Shown in pieces: positions 35,910-44,909 of a stretch of DNA of 64,000 bases. Numbering within the stretch: the stretch's first letter is position 1; the number at the start of each line of letters is the position of its first letter. Source of the DNA: JAFDWI01 sp964544305 (GTDB lineage: Bacteria > Actinomycetota > Acidimicrobiia > Acidimicrobiales > Iamiaceae); the NCBI GenBank assembly GCA_964544305.1, contig CAZJAZ010000005.1, positions 61,892 through 125,891 on the forward strand, given 5' to 3'. The notes below the pieces were generated by a model. It searched no databases, was not told the DNA's origin, and saw nothing but the letters and a program-made list of their open reading frames with translations. The translations under genes and the position numbers were made by a program.

Positions 35910-36901
35910 CCGAAACTGCGGGCCCAGACGTGCATGCACTCGCGCAAGCACTCACAAGTGGTGATCGTCGGGCGCTCGCACGAGCGATCACCCTGGTCGA
36001 ATCAACCCGCGCTGACCATCGCGCCACTGCCGAAGCACTCCTTGACCGTGTCCATGACCGTGCTGGCAGGTCGATTCGCATCGGCATTAGTGGCGCGCCA
36101 GGGGTTGGCAAGTCAACGTTTATTGAAGCTTTTGGGCTTGGGCTGATCGAGCGTGACTTGCAGGTTGCGGTACTCGCGGTCGATCCGACTTCTCGTCGCA
36201 CGGGCGGATCTATCCTTGGCGACAAGACCCGGATGGAAGAGCTTTCTCGAGCACCCCAAGCATTCATTCGCCCATCTCCAGCTGGCGCCACACTCGGGGG
36301 CGTTGCACGGCGCACCCGCGAAGCGATGTTGTTGTGTGAAGCGGCAGGTTTTGACGTGATCTTGGTTGAAACGGTGGGTGTCGGACAGTCAGAACTTGCC
36401 GTGGCCGACATGACCGATCTCTTTGTACTACTCGTATCGCCGGGAGCAGGCGATGAACTCCAGGGCATCAAGCGCGGCATCATGGAGCTCGCGGACTTGA
36501 TTGTGATCACGAAAGCCGACGGTGACCTTGCCCCAGCGGCACGGTCCGCAGTTGCAGACCACAAGCGCGCCCTGCAACTTCTTCGGCCTCCGCATCCCGA
36601 GATCACGCCAGAGGTCATTGGTGTTTCGTCAATCAACCACGAGGGAATCACCGACGTCATTGAACGAATCGAAAGCGATTATCTCACGCTCGAATCAAAT
36701 GGGGCGATTGCGCGCGTCCGGCGTGAACAGAACCATTCGTGGATGTGGGATGAAATAACAGAAAGCATCCGGGGTTGGCTCGCAACTGATCCGTACTTGG
36801 CCGCGGTTGTGGCCCAAAACGAACACGATGTTGCCGTTGGAATCACCTCACCGCTTGTAGCAGCTCGCCACGTACTCAATTCGATGCGAGAAGTCCGGTG
36901 A
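35906..36901 (+). CDS. meaB: MeaB/ArgK-type G-protein chaperone of methylmalonyl-CoA mutase
   Basis: GTPase that guards cofactor loading and protects methylmalonyl-CoA mutase. The 331-residue protein has Walker A GAPGVGKSTF near residue 62, VLAVDPTSRRTGGSILGDKTRM, ILVETVGVGQSE and VITKADGD, the standard MeaB set. GTG start overlaps the mutase stop (GTGA). The adjacency and coupling make the partnership certain at the genetic level. Its own stop overlaps the next gene, an unrelated membrane glycosyltransferase. Confidence 0.96.
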   Translation: MTETAGPDVHALAQALTSGDRRALARAITLVESTRADHRATAEALLDRVHDRAGRSIRIGISGAPGVGKSTFIEAFGLGLIERDLQVAVLAVDPTSRRTGGSILGDKTRMEELSRAPQAFIRPSPAGATLGGVARRTREAMLLCEAAGFDVILVETVGVGQSELAVADMTDLFVLLVSPGAGDELQGIKRGIMELADLIVITKADGDLAPAARSAVADHKRALQLLRPPHPEITPEVIGVSSINHEGITDVIERIESDYLTLESNGAIARVRREQNHSWMWDEITESIRGWLATDPYLAAVVAQNEHDVAVGITSPLVAARHVLNSMREVR

Positions 36902-38337
36902 CGACAACGCCCGCGTCCCATTCCGTCGATATCCAACGACGATGGTTTCGCATCATCCTTGGAGTTATTGCACTCATTGGTTTTACTGTTCGCGCCTCCT
37001 ATCTCACGCTTGTCACCTCCAAGAAGCCTTTGGACGGAGACGCGTTTTTCTTCTACTACTGGGGAGCAACGCAACTCGCTCGAGGAAACGGTTTCATAAG
37101 CATCCTCAGCCAGACCTATAACTCGCCAATTCCAGCGGCGCATCAGCCTCCCGGATTCATCGTATTGCTCGGCGGGCTCTACAAGATCGGTCTCCACGAT
37201 CCCAACCATTTGCGCCTTGCCATGTGTGTGCTCGGAAGCACGACGATTGTCATCATCGGAATTACTCTCGCAAAGGTCGTGTCTCGACGTGCCGGATTGA
37301 TCGGCGCTGCCATCACCGCGGTCTACCCCAACATCTGGATCAACGACACCTTCCTGATGTCTGAAACCTTGCTTGTCTTCGGGCTGTCAATCGGATTTTT
37401 CGGCTTCTTTTCTTACGACTTGAAACCACGATCGATATGGATCTTGCTTGCATCAACCGGGCTCACCATCGCGGCAATGGTGCGAGCGGAAATCCTTCTT
37501 CTCTTGCCTGCGGCCTTGATCCCGCTCATCTGGTCACGCACGCGACATGCGTGGAAAGAGGGCGGTACCCATCTCATCGTTGCAGCAATACTGCCGCTTC
37601 TCGCGGTTGGCTCATGGACCGTCTATAACGCTTCAAGATTCACCAAGCCGGTCCTCATGTCAACTGGGTTTGGCCCTACTGCTCTTGCGGGGGCGTGCGA
37701 CGTTGTGTTTTATGGACCACAAATCGGCTCGTTATCTATTCCTTGCGCCGGACCGGCTTATGTCAATGATCGCCGCCTAACACCTAGCGAACAACGTGCG
37801 GCAAGACAACGGTTTCTTGAGGCCGACCGGTACTTTCAAGAACACCACGAGCTTCCCATGGTGGCGTGGGGCAGCTCGAAAAGTCAACCGAGTACCGACG
37901 TTGATGAGTCTGTCGACAGCGCACTCGCAACCCATCTCTGGTTGCACTATACAAAGGCAAATTTGCATCAGCTTCCGACCGTCGCGCTCGCCCGGGAGGG
38001 TCGACTTCTCAATTTGTGGAATCCCGCACAGCAAGTTCTGATTGACCGCTATAACGGTCGCGGAGCGCAGTGGGTCGTCCTTGTGAACCAGTGGATGTTT
38101 TGGGGTATCATGCTGACGGCCATTTTCGGTGCAATTCGCTTTCGCCGCGCCAAGATCCCGCTTTATCCCCTCGTGATTCCGCTCGCACTAACGGCGTTCA
38201 TCACCGGGATCGTCTTCGCGCTCACCAGATACCGGGTGGCTGCAGATTTTTCGATGGTGATACTTGCAGCGGCAGGGATTGAATGGATTGCCTTGCTAAC
38301 GAAACGTCAATCATTCGTTGACTCCAGAGACTTCTGA
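36898..38337 (+). CDS. GT-C / family 39-like membrane glycosyltransferase
   Basis: 479-residue polytopic membrane protein, GTG start overlapping the meaB stop. The first periplasmic loop carries LDGDAFFFYYWGATQLARG, the Asp-containing region used by GT39-like enzymes, and HQPPGFIVLLGGLY follows, a pattern shared by dolichyl/polyprenyl-phosphate-mannose transferases. A periplasmic loop at about residues 255-360 precedes the last membrane spans. Substrate unknown. It begins a second glycan block. Its 3' end overlaps the convergent acyltransferase by 27 bases. Confidence 0.83.
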   Translation: MTTTPASHSVDIQRRWFRIILGVIALIGFTVRASYLTLVTSKKPLDGDAFFFYYWGATQLARGNGFISILSQTYNSPIPAAHQPPGFIVLLGGLYKIGLHDPNHLRLAMCVLGSTTIVIIGITLAKVVSRRAGLIGAAITAVYPNIWINDTFLMSETLLVFGLSIGFFGFFSYDLKPRSIWILLASTGLTIAAMVRAEILLLLPAALIPLIWSRTRHAWKEGGTHLIVAAILPLLAVGSWTVYNASRFTKPVLMSTGFGPTALAGACDVVFYGPQIGSLSIPCAGPAYVNDRRLTPSEQRAARQRFLEADRYFQEHHELPMVAWGSSKSQPSTDVDESVDSALATHLWLHYTKANLHQLPTVALAREGRLLNLWNPAQQVLIDRYNGRGAQWVVLVNQWMFWGIMLTAIFGAIRFRRAKIPLYPLVIPLALTAFITGIVFALTRYRVAADFSMVILAAAGIEWIALLTKRQSFVDSRDF

Positions 38338-39483
38338 ATTCTTTGCTCGGTCAACTCGCAAAGATGGCCGTGCCAAGAACGGACGCTCCGCGACCCAATA
38401 GACGATCATGCCCAGAACGAATGTGACCCCCCAGGCGAGAGCGGCGCGTTGTATCCCAGGAAGGTATTCGCGTTCCATGAGCACCCAAAAGAACACCATC
38501 GAATGCATGATATAAAATGAATAACTTACGCGACCCGCAAAGCGAAGCGGCACGAATGATAACCACTTGGAAATAATGAACTCTGTATCAAGGCACGCCG
38601 CAATAAGAATCATGGCCAGTACAGAGAATGCAAACCACCCCCATTGATAGAGAAATGGTTGTCGGAGGTTTGTTGTCCAGTAACCGATGAGGAAAATGAG
38701 CCAGGCGGGCCAAGCAAGCTTGCGGATCAGCTCAAGTGGAATCTTCTTGTGATACCAAGCAAATGCAAGGGCCCCTCCCATGAAGAATCCAACAAAACGA
38801 CCTTCCGTCCGATAGTAGACGGCAGCCCAATTGTTCCACCACGAGTACTGAACCGCCTGAATAATATTCGCGACGACAGCCAGGGCAAGAATACTTAGCA
38901 GCAATCCTTTCAGCGTTCGAAAATACTTGATAAACAAGATCATGAGGAATGGCCAAACCAAATAGAACTGTGCCTCGACTGCAAGCGACCACAAGATCTT
39001 GACGTCATAACCAATAAACGGATCCTGGTTTGGAATGGAATATTTGTAATTAATTGCCATCAATACTGCCCACGCGTCTTGGCCTGCTTCAAGTGACATA
39101 CTTCGCTTGTAGTAGAAGGCCATCACCCCGTGACCAGCAAGGATTAGCAAGAGCGGGGGGTAGATTCGCCGGGCGCGTTTATAGTAAAAGTCTCCAATCT
39201 TGATGCGGCCGTTTTTCCCGTATTCAATCAGGAGTAGTGAACTAATGAGAAAGCCGCTCAGCCCAAAGAAAATCGCCATTGAAATTTCTGCGCCAGGCAG
39301 AAGCCACTGTCTCAGGGCGGGGACGACGTACAGGCCGGTGTGAACGGCCATGACGGTAAAGAGGGCAACACCGCGAATGCCTTCAAGCGCAGGAAGAAAT
39401 GGGAACCGTCGAATCGGCTCATCAACATCAAAGAGTTTCGTTGTTTGGCTTCCGTTTGGACGTTGGCGCATCGTCTTAGACAT
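38311..39483 (-). CDS. Acyltransferase family 3 (OafA/OatA-like) membrane protein
   Basis: About 390 residues. RRFPFLPALEGIRGVALFTVMAVHTGLY contains the catalytic-type His of acyltransferase-3 proteins, followed by IFFGLSGFLISSLLLIEY and FYYKRARRIYPPLL, hallmarks of the family, and about ten membrane spans. Such proteins O-acetylate or otherwise acylate glycans and lipids at the membrane. The ATG at 39483 overlaps the upstream gene by 8 bases. The gene is visibly AT-richer than its neighbours (23 G+C in the 60 bases from 38881), suggesting separate ancestry. Confidence 0.9.
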   Translation of the reverse strand: MSKTMRQRPNGSQTTKLFDVDEPIRRFPFLPALEGIRGVALFTVMAVHTGLYVVPALRQWLLPGAEISMAIFFGLSGFLISSLLLIEYGKNGRIKIGDFYYKRARRIYPPLLLILAGHGVMAFYYKRSMSLEAGQDAWAVLMAINYKYSIPNQDPFIGYDVKILWSLAVEAQFYLVWPFLMILFIKYFRTLKGLLLSILALAVVANIIQAVQYSWWNNWAAVYYRTEGRFVGFFMGGALAFAWYHKKIPLELIRKLAWPAWLIFLIGYWTTNLRQPFLYQWGWFAFSVLAMILIAACLDTEFIISKWLSFVPLRFAGRVSYSFYIMHSMVFFWVLMEREYLPGIQRAALAWGVTFVLGMIVYWVAERPFLARPSLRVDRAKNSEVSGVNE

Positions 39484-42334
39484 TGTCAACCGAACTGGCC
39501 GAGTGCAATTTCTCCGGAACGTTTCCGCTCGTGGAGGCATCATCTGACAAGCGAGGCCTGCGAATCATCACGATAGAAATGCCAGCGAGGAGCAACGCTG
39601 CGCTGCATGCTGAGACCCACAATCCAAACTGAACGGTCCCCGACGAGAAAGTGAAGGTCACCGTCGACGCACCTGCAGGGACTGCAACTGCCATAAACGT
39701 TGAATTTGCCCGAAGAATCGGTGTCTTTCGGCCATTTACTGTTGCGGTCCAGCCTGGATAATCATTCTGATTCACAAGAACAAAGCCAGGTGTAGGGCGA
39801 GTAACTTTCATCGCAATCTTGCGAGGTGCTTGTTTCAGAATCGCAACCGTTCCGCCCCCAACCTCTTGACGGCCACGCCTGTCGCCCTCAATCACCACGC
39901 TTGTAAGCGGATCAAAGCTCGCCTTGGTTGTTTGGTTGAAGGCCTCGCCGTGATTGTTCACCCAAAGGACCTGTGGCGGCGATGTCGCAATCCCAGACGG
40001 TCCCGGTACGCCAAAGATTTGCAGTTTGTCGATTGAGGTAAGAAGAGAGAGCCCTGGTGTTCGGCTCCGCACAATTCTCGCTCCAATGACTCGGGCCGAC
40101 TTTTGTGCGTTGCCACCAGGTTCAAATTTGATCCTGCGCCAGCCTCCCCGTGGAGTCCTCGAGGGGATGGTCACCACAGCAAGCGAATCGTGAACCGTTG
40201 CATGCGCTTGAATTGGTTTTGACAGGATCCCATCGCCAAAGGCCACATTGATCCGTGATCCATCGCGCATGTTTTGTGCGTAGACAATTGCCACATTCGG
40301 CGCGGCTCCGCGCCATTGAAAGAACAGGCGCTTGCTCGGTTGATGAGCTTGTGATGCACCATGGCCTTGATACCCCAGTGCGGATTGGGTAATCAGGGGA
40401 TAACTCTCTGAGGTCACGACACGCCGAATCCCCATGACTTGCAGCGACTGGGGATCGATTGGATAGATCGGAGCATCAAGAATGCCGAGTTCTGCACCGC
40501 CTACGAATACTCGATTGGGGGGCCGCAACATTTGCCGATAGAGCCGCTCGTAGGTCGCGAGATTGATGACGTCGTAGTTCGAAGGCGAATGTACCCGGAC
40601 CCAAAGATTCAAGTCCGGCATTATTCTCGCGTCATCGAGCCAGAGCGTCTGGTTCTGACCTACCGCGTCGACGACGCGTTGTGCGGTCTTTGGGAACAAC
40701 ATGAACTGACTCTTCGTTGATGTTGCGTTGTACGAACGAAAGAGGAAGCCGCTTTGCGCAAAGAGAATGACAAGAACTCCATAGGCCCCAATCCGACGGA
40801 CCACCTGTCGCTCTCGTGTGGCGAAAAACAGCATGGCCAGCCCCACGAGCAGCGTGCCAAGAACAAAAACCATGTGACCGCGCGCATTTGAAACAGCCAA
40901 TGCGGTCGTTGTGCCGACATGGGAGCCAAGCGTGAAATAAGCGATTCCACCGAAAAACGCAAGGAGCCCGCCCGCTGCCGCTGCGATGATCAAAATGCTC
41001 CGAACATTTCTGCTCGCGAAAGGACCATCAGGATGCCAATTTGCAGTTACCGCCGCGACGCCGTAGGCAGCGAGTAGCGACATAGCAAGACCCCAGACCA
41101 CAGCCATACGAGTCGCCATCAACAAGCCTGATCCTGGCAACGTGTCAATCAGGCTTCCGACTCCTAGGAAATCGAAACCGTATGTCAACATGAGGGCTGC
41201 AACGGCGAGCAGAAAATATGGAGTCCGCCTGCCGCTTTTCTTTGCCGTCACCACGCCAATTGCCGCAAGCACGAGGCCAAAGGCAGAAAACGCAAAGGTA
41301 ATCGTCTCGTGAAACGGTAGATCGATCACGTACGGTCCCTGGAACTTGGTTTGGGGTGCCCCATAGAGAAATGGAAAGGCGACCGTTCCAATCCATCTCG
41401 CGGCGATGTGTCCTTGAACAGACCGTCCTTCCAGAATTGAGCTCCGAAGAATGTACTCAATGAAGGGCAGCAGTTGAACGGCGCAAAGCGCGAGGCCGAC
41501 AAAGCCTGCGCCACCAATCCACAAGCACCGCCCCATACGTTCCTTCCACGATGCAGACGACCAAACGAGACGACTCGCCACCCAAAGACCGACAAAAGTC
41601 AATCCACAAGCAAGAGTTTCGACATGCCCCGCGAAAATTGATAACGCGAGCGATACCGCCAACATTGCCGCCCAGCCGAACGTCGCAAAACGGTTACGAG
41701 ATGCGACGACCGCCAAGGCCGACCAAAGAATAAGTGGTAGAAAAGACGCCGACGACGACAAGGGCCATCGCAGCCAAATCATGATGAACGTGCTGTACAT
41801 GTACAGCAGTGCGGCTGTTACGCCCGCAAGCCATGGCAGTTTGAGATATCGAACCAAGCCGTATGTTGACATTCCGGCTACCAGGAGTACCAATGAGGCC
41901 GAGACGAGCAGCGCCCACTGCATGCTCAAGAGATAGAAGGGAATGGTGTAAGGAGAGAACGCCGCGGATTGAAGGTTCCCGATGTGTGGAACACCCGAGC
42001 CGTTATATGAATTCCACTCGGGTAAACGACCCGATCGGACCTCTTCCACATCGAATTGAGTCCACGGGAGGATGACAACGGGAACATCGATTTGTCGAAG
42101 TTGTGCGTTCTGCTGAGTCGAGAGGGAGAACATACCCCCAAACCCAGAGATATTTCCGGCTGCAAACCAACCGCCGCTTGTGAGCGGTGACCAAAGAAAA
42201 ACAACGACGGAAATGGTAAGTACCAGCAAGGCACGAAGCGCGTCGCGACCCACGTGCAACTGTCGCCTCGACTTTTCATGGCCACGCTTTGCACGCTGAG
42301 GTGCATTTTCTTCAGTGCCGATTTCGGTTCGCAT
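39476..42334 (-). CDS. YfhO-like large membrane protein
   Basis: About 950 residues: a basic N-terminus, then some 12 membrane spans and a long extracytoplasmic C-terminal domain closed by a last membrane span. DVPVVILPWTQFDVEEVRSGRLPEWN and GSGVPHIGNLQSAAFSPYTIPF resemble the first loop of YfhO-type proteins, linked to lipid-carrier-dependent glycosylation of teichoic acids. The ATG at 42334 was chosen because the preceding 37 codons (to 42445) look unlike a protein N-terminus, but no strong ribosome-binding site decides it. Precedes the acyltransferase with an 8-base overlap. Confidence 0.82.
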   Translation of the reverse strand: MRTEIGTEENAPQRAKRGHEKSRRQLHVGRDALRALLVLTISVVVFLWSPLTSGGWFAAGNISGFGGMFSLSTQQNAQLRQIDVPVVILPWTQFDVEEVRSGRLPEWNSYNGSGVPHIGNLQSAAFSPYTIPFYLLSMQWALLVSASLVLLVAGMSTYGLVRYLKLPWLAGVTAALLYMYSTFIMIWLRWPLSSSASFLPLILWSALAVVASRNRFATFGWAAMLAVSLALSIFAGHVETLACGLTFVGLWVASRLVWSSASWKERMGRCLWIGGAGFVGLALCAVQLLPFIEYILRSSILEGRSVQGHIAARWIGTVAFPFLYGAPQTKFQGPYVIDLPFHETITFAFSAFGLVLAAIGVVTAKKSGRRTPYFLLAVAALMLTYGFDFLGVGSLIDTLPGSGLLMATRMAVVWGLAMSLLAAYGVAAVTANWHPDGPFASRNVRSILIIAAAAGGLLAFFGGIAYFTLGSHVGTTTALAVSNARGHMVFVLGTLLVGLAMLFFATRERQVVRRIGAYGVLVILFAQSGFLFRSYNATSTKSQFMLFPKTAQRVVDAVGQNQTLWLDDARIMPDLNLWVRVHSPSNYDVINLATYERLYRQMLRPPNRVFVGGAELGILDAPIYPIDPQSLQVMGIRRVVTSESYPLITQSALGYQGHGASQAHQPSKRLFFQWRGAAPNVAIVYAQNMRDGSRINVAFGDGILSKPIQAHATVHDSLAVVTIPSRTPRGGWRRIKFEPGGNAQKSARVIGARIVRSRTPGLSLLTSIDKLQIFGVPGPSGIATSPPQVLWVNNHGEAFNQTTKASFDPLTSVVIEGDRRGRQEVGGGTVAILKQAPRKIAMKVTRPTPGFVLVNQNDYPGWTATVNGRKTPILRANSTFMAVAVPAGASTVTFTFSSGTVQFGLWVSACSAALLLAGISIVMIRRPRLSDDASTSGNVPEKLHSASSVDNV

Positions 42335-42594
42335 CAATCGAATGACTGCCCGGAGAAACACGCCGAACTCCAGCGTGAAAAGTGCAATCGCTCCTTTGTC
42401 AAGCGTTGAAAATGGCTGGCGCAATCGCACTCGTGGTCGGAGCATGCGCCCCTACCTGCGACCTTGACCATACTACCGTTCACCCACATTTCCGGTCTGT
42501 ATCCTTCCGCACTCTTGGTGACACGTGCCAACTATGCTCAAGCGGCCGATCGATCACCGTCCCGGCAGGAAGCACACTCAGATCCCCCATTCGA
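42335..42594. other. Divergent intergenic region
   Basis: 260 bases between the YfhO-like gene (leftward) and a GT2 gene (rightward), which should contain both promoters. The open frame that covers it on the plus strand has no protein-like features. No RNA gene or repeat seen. Confidence 0.4.
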
Positions 42595-43581
42595 ATGGAT
42601 CAACATCAGGTGACGAGTACGACAATTTGGATTGTTACACCTTGCTATTTTGACGTCGCTTCCTTTCTGCGGCTCCGTAAAGACATCTCATCCGCGATTG
42701 TTTCAACAGGTGACACCCGCGCGGTGCGCTTCGTACTTGTCGACGACAGCGCCGGGTACGACCCCCAGGTTGAAGCAGTGCATGCGCTTGACGACGTATA
42801 CGTCGTCGAACCACCTTTTAACCTTGGCCACCAGCGCTGTCTCGTGTTTGCGCTCCGCACCCTTGATGAACGTTTCTCTTCCGATGACATCGTGGTCACG
42901 ATGGACGCGGATGGCGAAGACCAACCAAACGATGTACCAAAGCTGCTCGCGGCGGTAACCGAGGACACAACTCCTGGTGGGAACGTTGTGATAGCACGAC
43001 GCACCAAGCGCCACGAGGCGTTCGGATTCAAAGCCTTCTACTTCTGCTTTCGCGCCGTATTCCGCGTCCTCACCGGCACGGTGATCCGCAGCGGCAATTT
43101 CGCAGCGTACCGAGCTCACCTTGCCCACAGATATCTCCGACATCCCTACTTTGATCTCTGCTATTCGTCAACGTTCATCAGTTTGGGCGTGCCCATTACC
43201 TACGTTCCATGCGAACGAGGATTCCGCTACGAAGGTCATTCTCGGATGAGCAAATCTCGCCTCATTTTGCACGGTTTCCGTATGCTCATGCCCTTCATTG
43301 ATCGGATTGCCGCACGTGCAATAGGGTTTCTCGCCTTTCTCGTCATCTTTGACGCGCTGTTGATTTCGGGTATGACAGCAACGATCTTCTTGAGTGACAT
43401 GCACATCGCCAACTGGTTTTTGGCCGGGAGCTTTCTCATCATCATTGGAACGATGATTGCCATTGGTTGCGCAAGCATCTTGTTCGGGATGCTCGCGCAG
43501 CTTCGTGGCATATCGCAGAGCGGACTGGAGGTGAACGATGGAAAGCCCGTTGGAACACCATCTGCAGCAGCAGGCCAATGA
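42595..43581 (+). CDS. Glycosyltransferase family 2 with C-terminal membrane segments
   Basis: GT-A enzyme of 328 residues, of the polyprenyl-phosphate sugar synthase type. Near the N-terminus IWIVTPCYFDVASFLRL replaces the usual proline-rich nucleotide loop; VTMDADGEDQPND carries the DxD metal site. Two hydrophobic segments (FLAFLVIFDALLISGM and FLAGSFLIIIGTMIAIG) close the protein, as in GtrB/DPM-like enzymes that charge a lipid carrier. ATG at 42595 was chosen because the fold starts there; a longer frame to 42382 is unlikely. It overlaps the next gene by 44 bases. Confidence 0.86.
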   Translation: MDQHQVTSTTIWIVTPCYFDVASFLRLRKDISSAIVSTGDTRAVRFVLVDDSAGYDPQVEAVHALDDVYVVEPPFNLGHQRCLVFALRTLDERFSSDDIVVTMDADGEDQPNDVPKLLAAVTEDTTPGGNVVIARRTKRHEAFGFKAFYFCFRAVFRVLTGTVIRSGNFAAYRAHLAHRYLRHPYFDLCYSSTFISLGVPITYVPCERGFRYEGHSRMSKSRLILHGFRMLMPFIDRIAARAIGFLAFLVIFDALLISGMTATIFLSDMHIANWFLAGSFLIIIGTMIAIGCASILFGMLAQLRGISQSGLEVNDGKPVGTPSAAAGQ

Positions 43582-44266
43582 AGCCGCACAATTCTTCTGG
43601 CACCGACTTCGTTGGAAATTGATCCGGCGGCATCTGCCATCAACGCCGTGCACGGTCCTTGACATCGGTCCGGGAATTGGCGTTGTTGGAGAATTCATCC
43701 GCAAGACACGAGGCGACATTTCCTACACGTTTGATGAGCCGATTGAATCGTTGCGAAAGCAACTTGCTGATCGCTTTGGCATCGAGGCAGATCGGAGAGA
43801 TACAACAAGCCTTGCTGACGTTGACGTCGTGCTCCTTCTCGATGTCATTGAACACATCGAAGATGACCGTGGGTTCTTGGCCGACCTAACGGCAAAGCTT
43901 GCGAGTGGCACAACAATCATCGTGACGGTTCCGGCTTCAATGCGATACTGGTCACGTTGGGACGTTGATCTGGGGCATTTCCGACGTTACGAACCTGAAA
44001 CGCTTCGTACTCTTGTCCGTCAACTCCCGGTGTTGCTGGAACAAAGTGGACGCTTGTTTCCTGAAATGGCACCAGCCGCGTGGTGGCGGGCTCGACGCAA
44101 CCCAGCCGATCGGCCCCTACCCGATGGCCAAACCTCAATCGAGTTCCCCCATCTTCCCGCGTTGGTGAACCGTTTGTTATATGTCGCGGGTCTGCCCGGT
44201 TTCACGACGCGTCGGTACAATCCGGTTGGCACCTCGCTCTACGCGGTGATGCGGGTCGATCACTGA
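43538..44266 (+). CDS. Class I SAM-dependent methyltransferase
   Basis: 242 residues with TVLDIGPGIGVVGEFI (SAM-binding glycine loop), DVVLLLDVIEHIEDDRGFL (motif after strand 4) and TIIVTVPAS, followed by HFRRYEPETL, as in methyltransferases acting on glycan or lipid intermediates. A strong GGAGGTG at about 43526 precedes the ATG although it lies inside the upstream GT2 gene; the two overlap by 44 bases and are likely coupled. Substrate unknown. Ends 8 bases from a convergent second methyltransferase. Confidence 0.86.
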   Translation: MESPLEHHLQQQANEAAQFFWHRLRWKLIRRHLPSTPCTVLDIGPGIGVVGEFIRKTRGDISYTFDEPIESLRKQLADRFGIEADRRDTTSLADVDVVLLLDVIEHIEDDRGFLADLTAKLASGTTIIVTVPASMRYWSRWDVDLGHFRRYEPETLRTLVRQLPVLLEQSGRLFPEMAPAAWWRARRNPADRPLPDGQTSIEFPHLPALVNRLLYVAGLPGFTTRRYNPVGTSLYAVMRVDH

Positions 44267-44273
44267 CCCTGAA

Positions 44274-44909
44274 CTACCCCGTCGGGTTACTCGCCTCAGC
44301 GATGAGCCAGGGAAACGCCTTGACAATACGCACATCTGCGAACGACGTCTCCATCATGGCTTTGAGTCTTGTTGGCGTAAAGAACTGCACATGCTCGGGG
44401 TCGTTACCAAACCGCTTGATGTTTTTGCCCCGTCCCATGTTTCCAAGACGGAACCACGGTTCCCAGGGGACCGACACCACACAACGTCCACGGCAAATCC
44501 GGGCCAGTTCAGCGACTGCTGGTTCGTCGGTTACAAGATGCTCCAGCACTTCAATGCAGGTGACAAGATCGGCTGACTTTGACGCTATTGGCACCATGCC
44601 GGCATCGGCCACCACCGGCGCAAGACCAGACAAACGCAATGCTGCGGCAACCGACTTATCGTGGCGATATTCCACACCAATCGCGCTTTGGCCATCGGGC
44701 AAGAAGCGTTCGAGGCACAATCCTTCGCCGACACCAACGTCAACAATCACCGCATCGGGGGCAATTGGACCAATCGTGGATCGAAGCTGCCCGGACCATT
44801 TTGCCAAGAGCTTGGCGACAACTGGATTTGTTGACGAATACTTCTTTTCATCTTGTCCCGCTGCTTGTTCGGGTGCCCCGGGCGCAAGACCAATGGGGGT
44901 TGCAGTCAT
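44274..44909 (-). CDS. Class I SAM-dependent methyltransferase
   Basis: 211 residues; VIVDVGVGEGLCLERFLPDG is the SAM loop, DLVTCIEVLEHLVTDEPAVAE the acidic-loop region, and VVSVPWEPWFRLGNMGRGKN a distinctive segment shared by a subgroup of methyltransferases found next to GT2 enzymes. Its ATG overlaps the stop of the upstream GT2 gene (ATGA), so the two are coupled. Probably modifies a lipid-linked sugar; this is inferred from context only. Confidence 0.86.
   Translation of the reverse strand: MTATPIGLAPGAPEQAAGQDEKKYSSTNPVVAKLLAKWSGQLRSTIGPIAPDAVIVDVGVGEGLCLERFLPDGQSAIGVEYRHDKSVAAALRLSGLAPVVADAGMVPIASKSADLVTCIEVLEHLVTDEPAVAELARICRGRCVVSVPWEPWFRLGNMGRGKNIKRFGNDPEHVQFFTPTRLKAMMETSFADVRIVKAFPWLIAEASNPTG

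Noticed and set aside
35809..36660. Open frame of 283 codons on the minus strand
   Set aside because: It is antisense to meaB and mutase, which have clear family motifs; its composition is Ser/Thr/Arg-rich shadow translation.
42382..42594. N-terminal extension of the GT2 gene
   Set aside because: The 71 extra residues look unlike a protein domain, with scattered Cys and no secondary-structure pattern; the GT-A fold begins at 42595.
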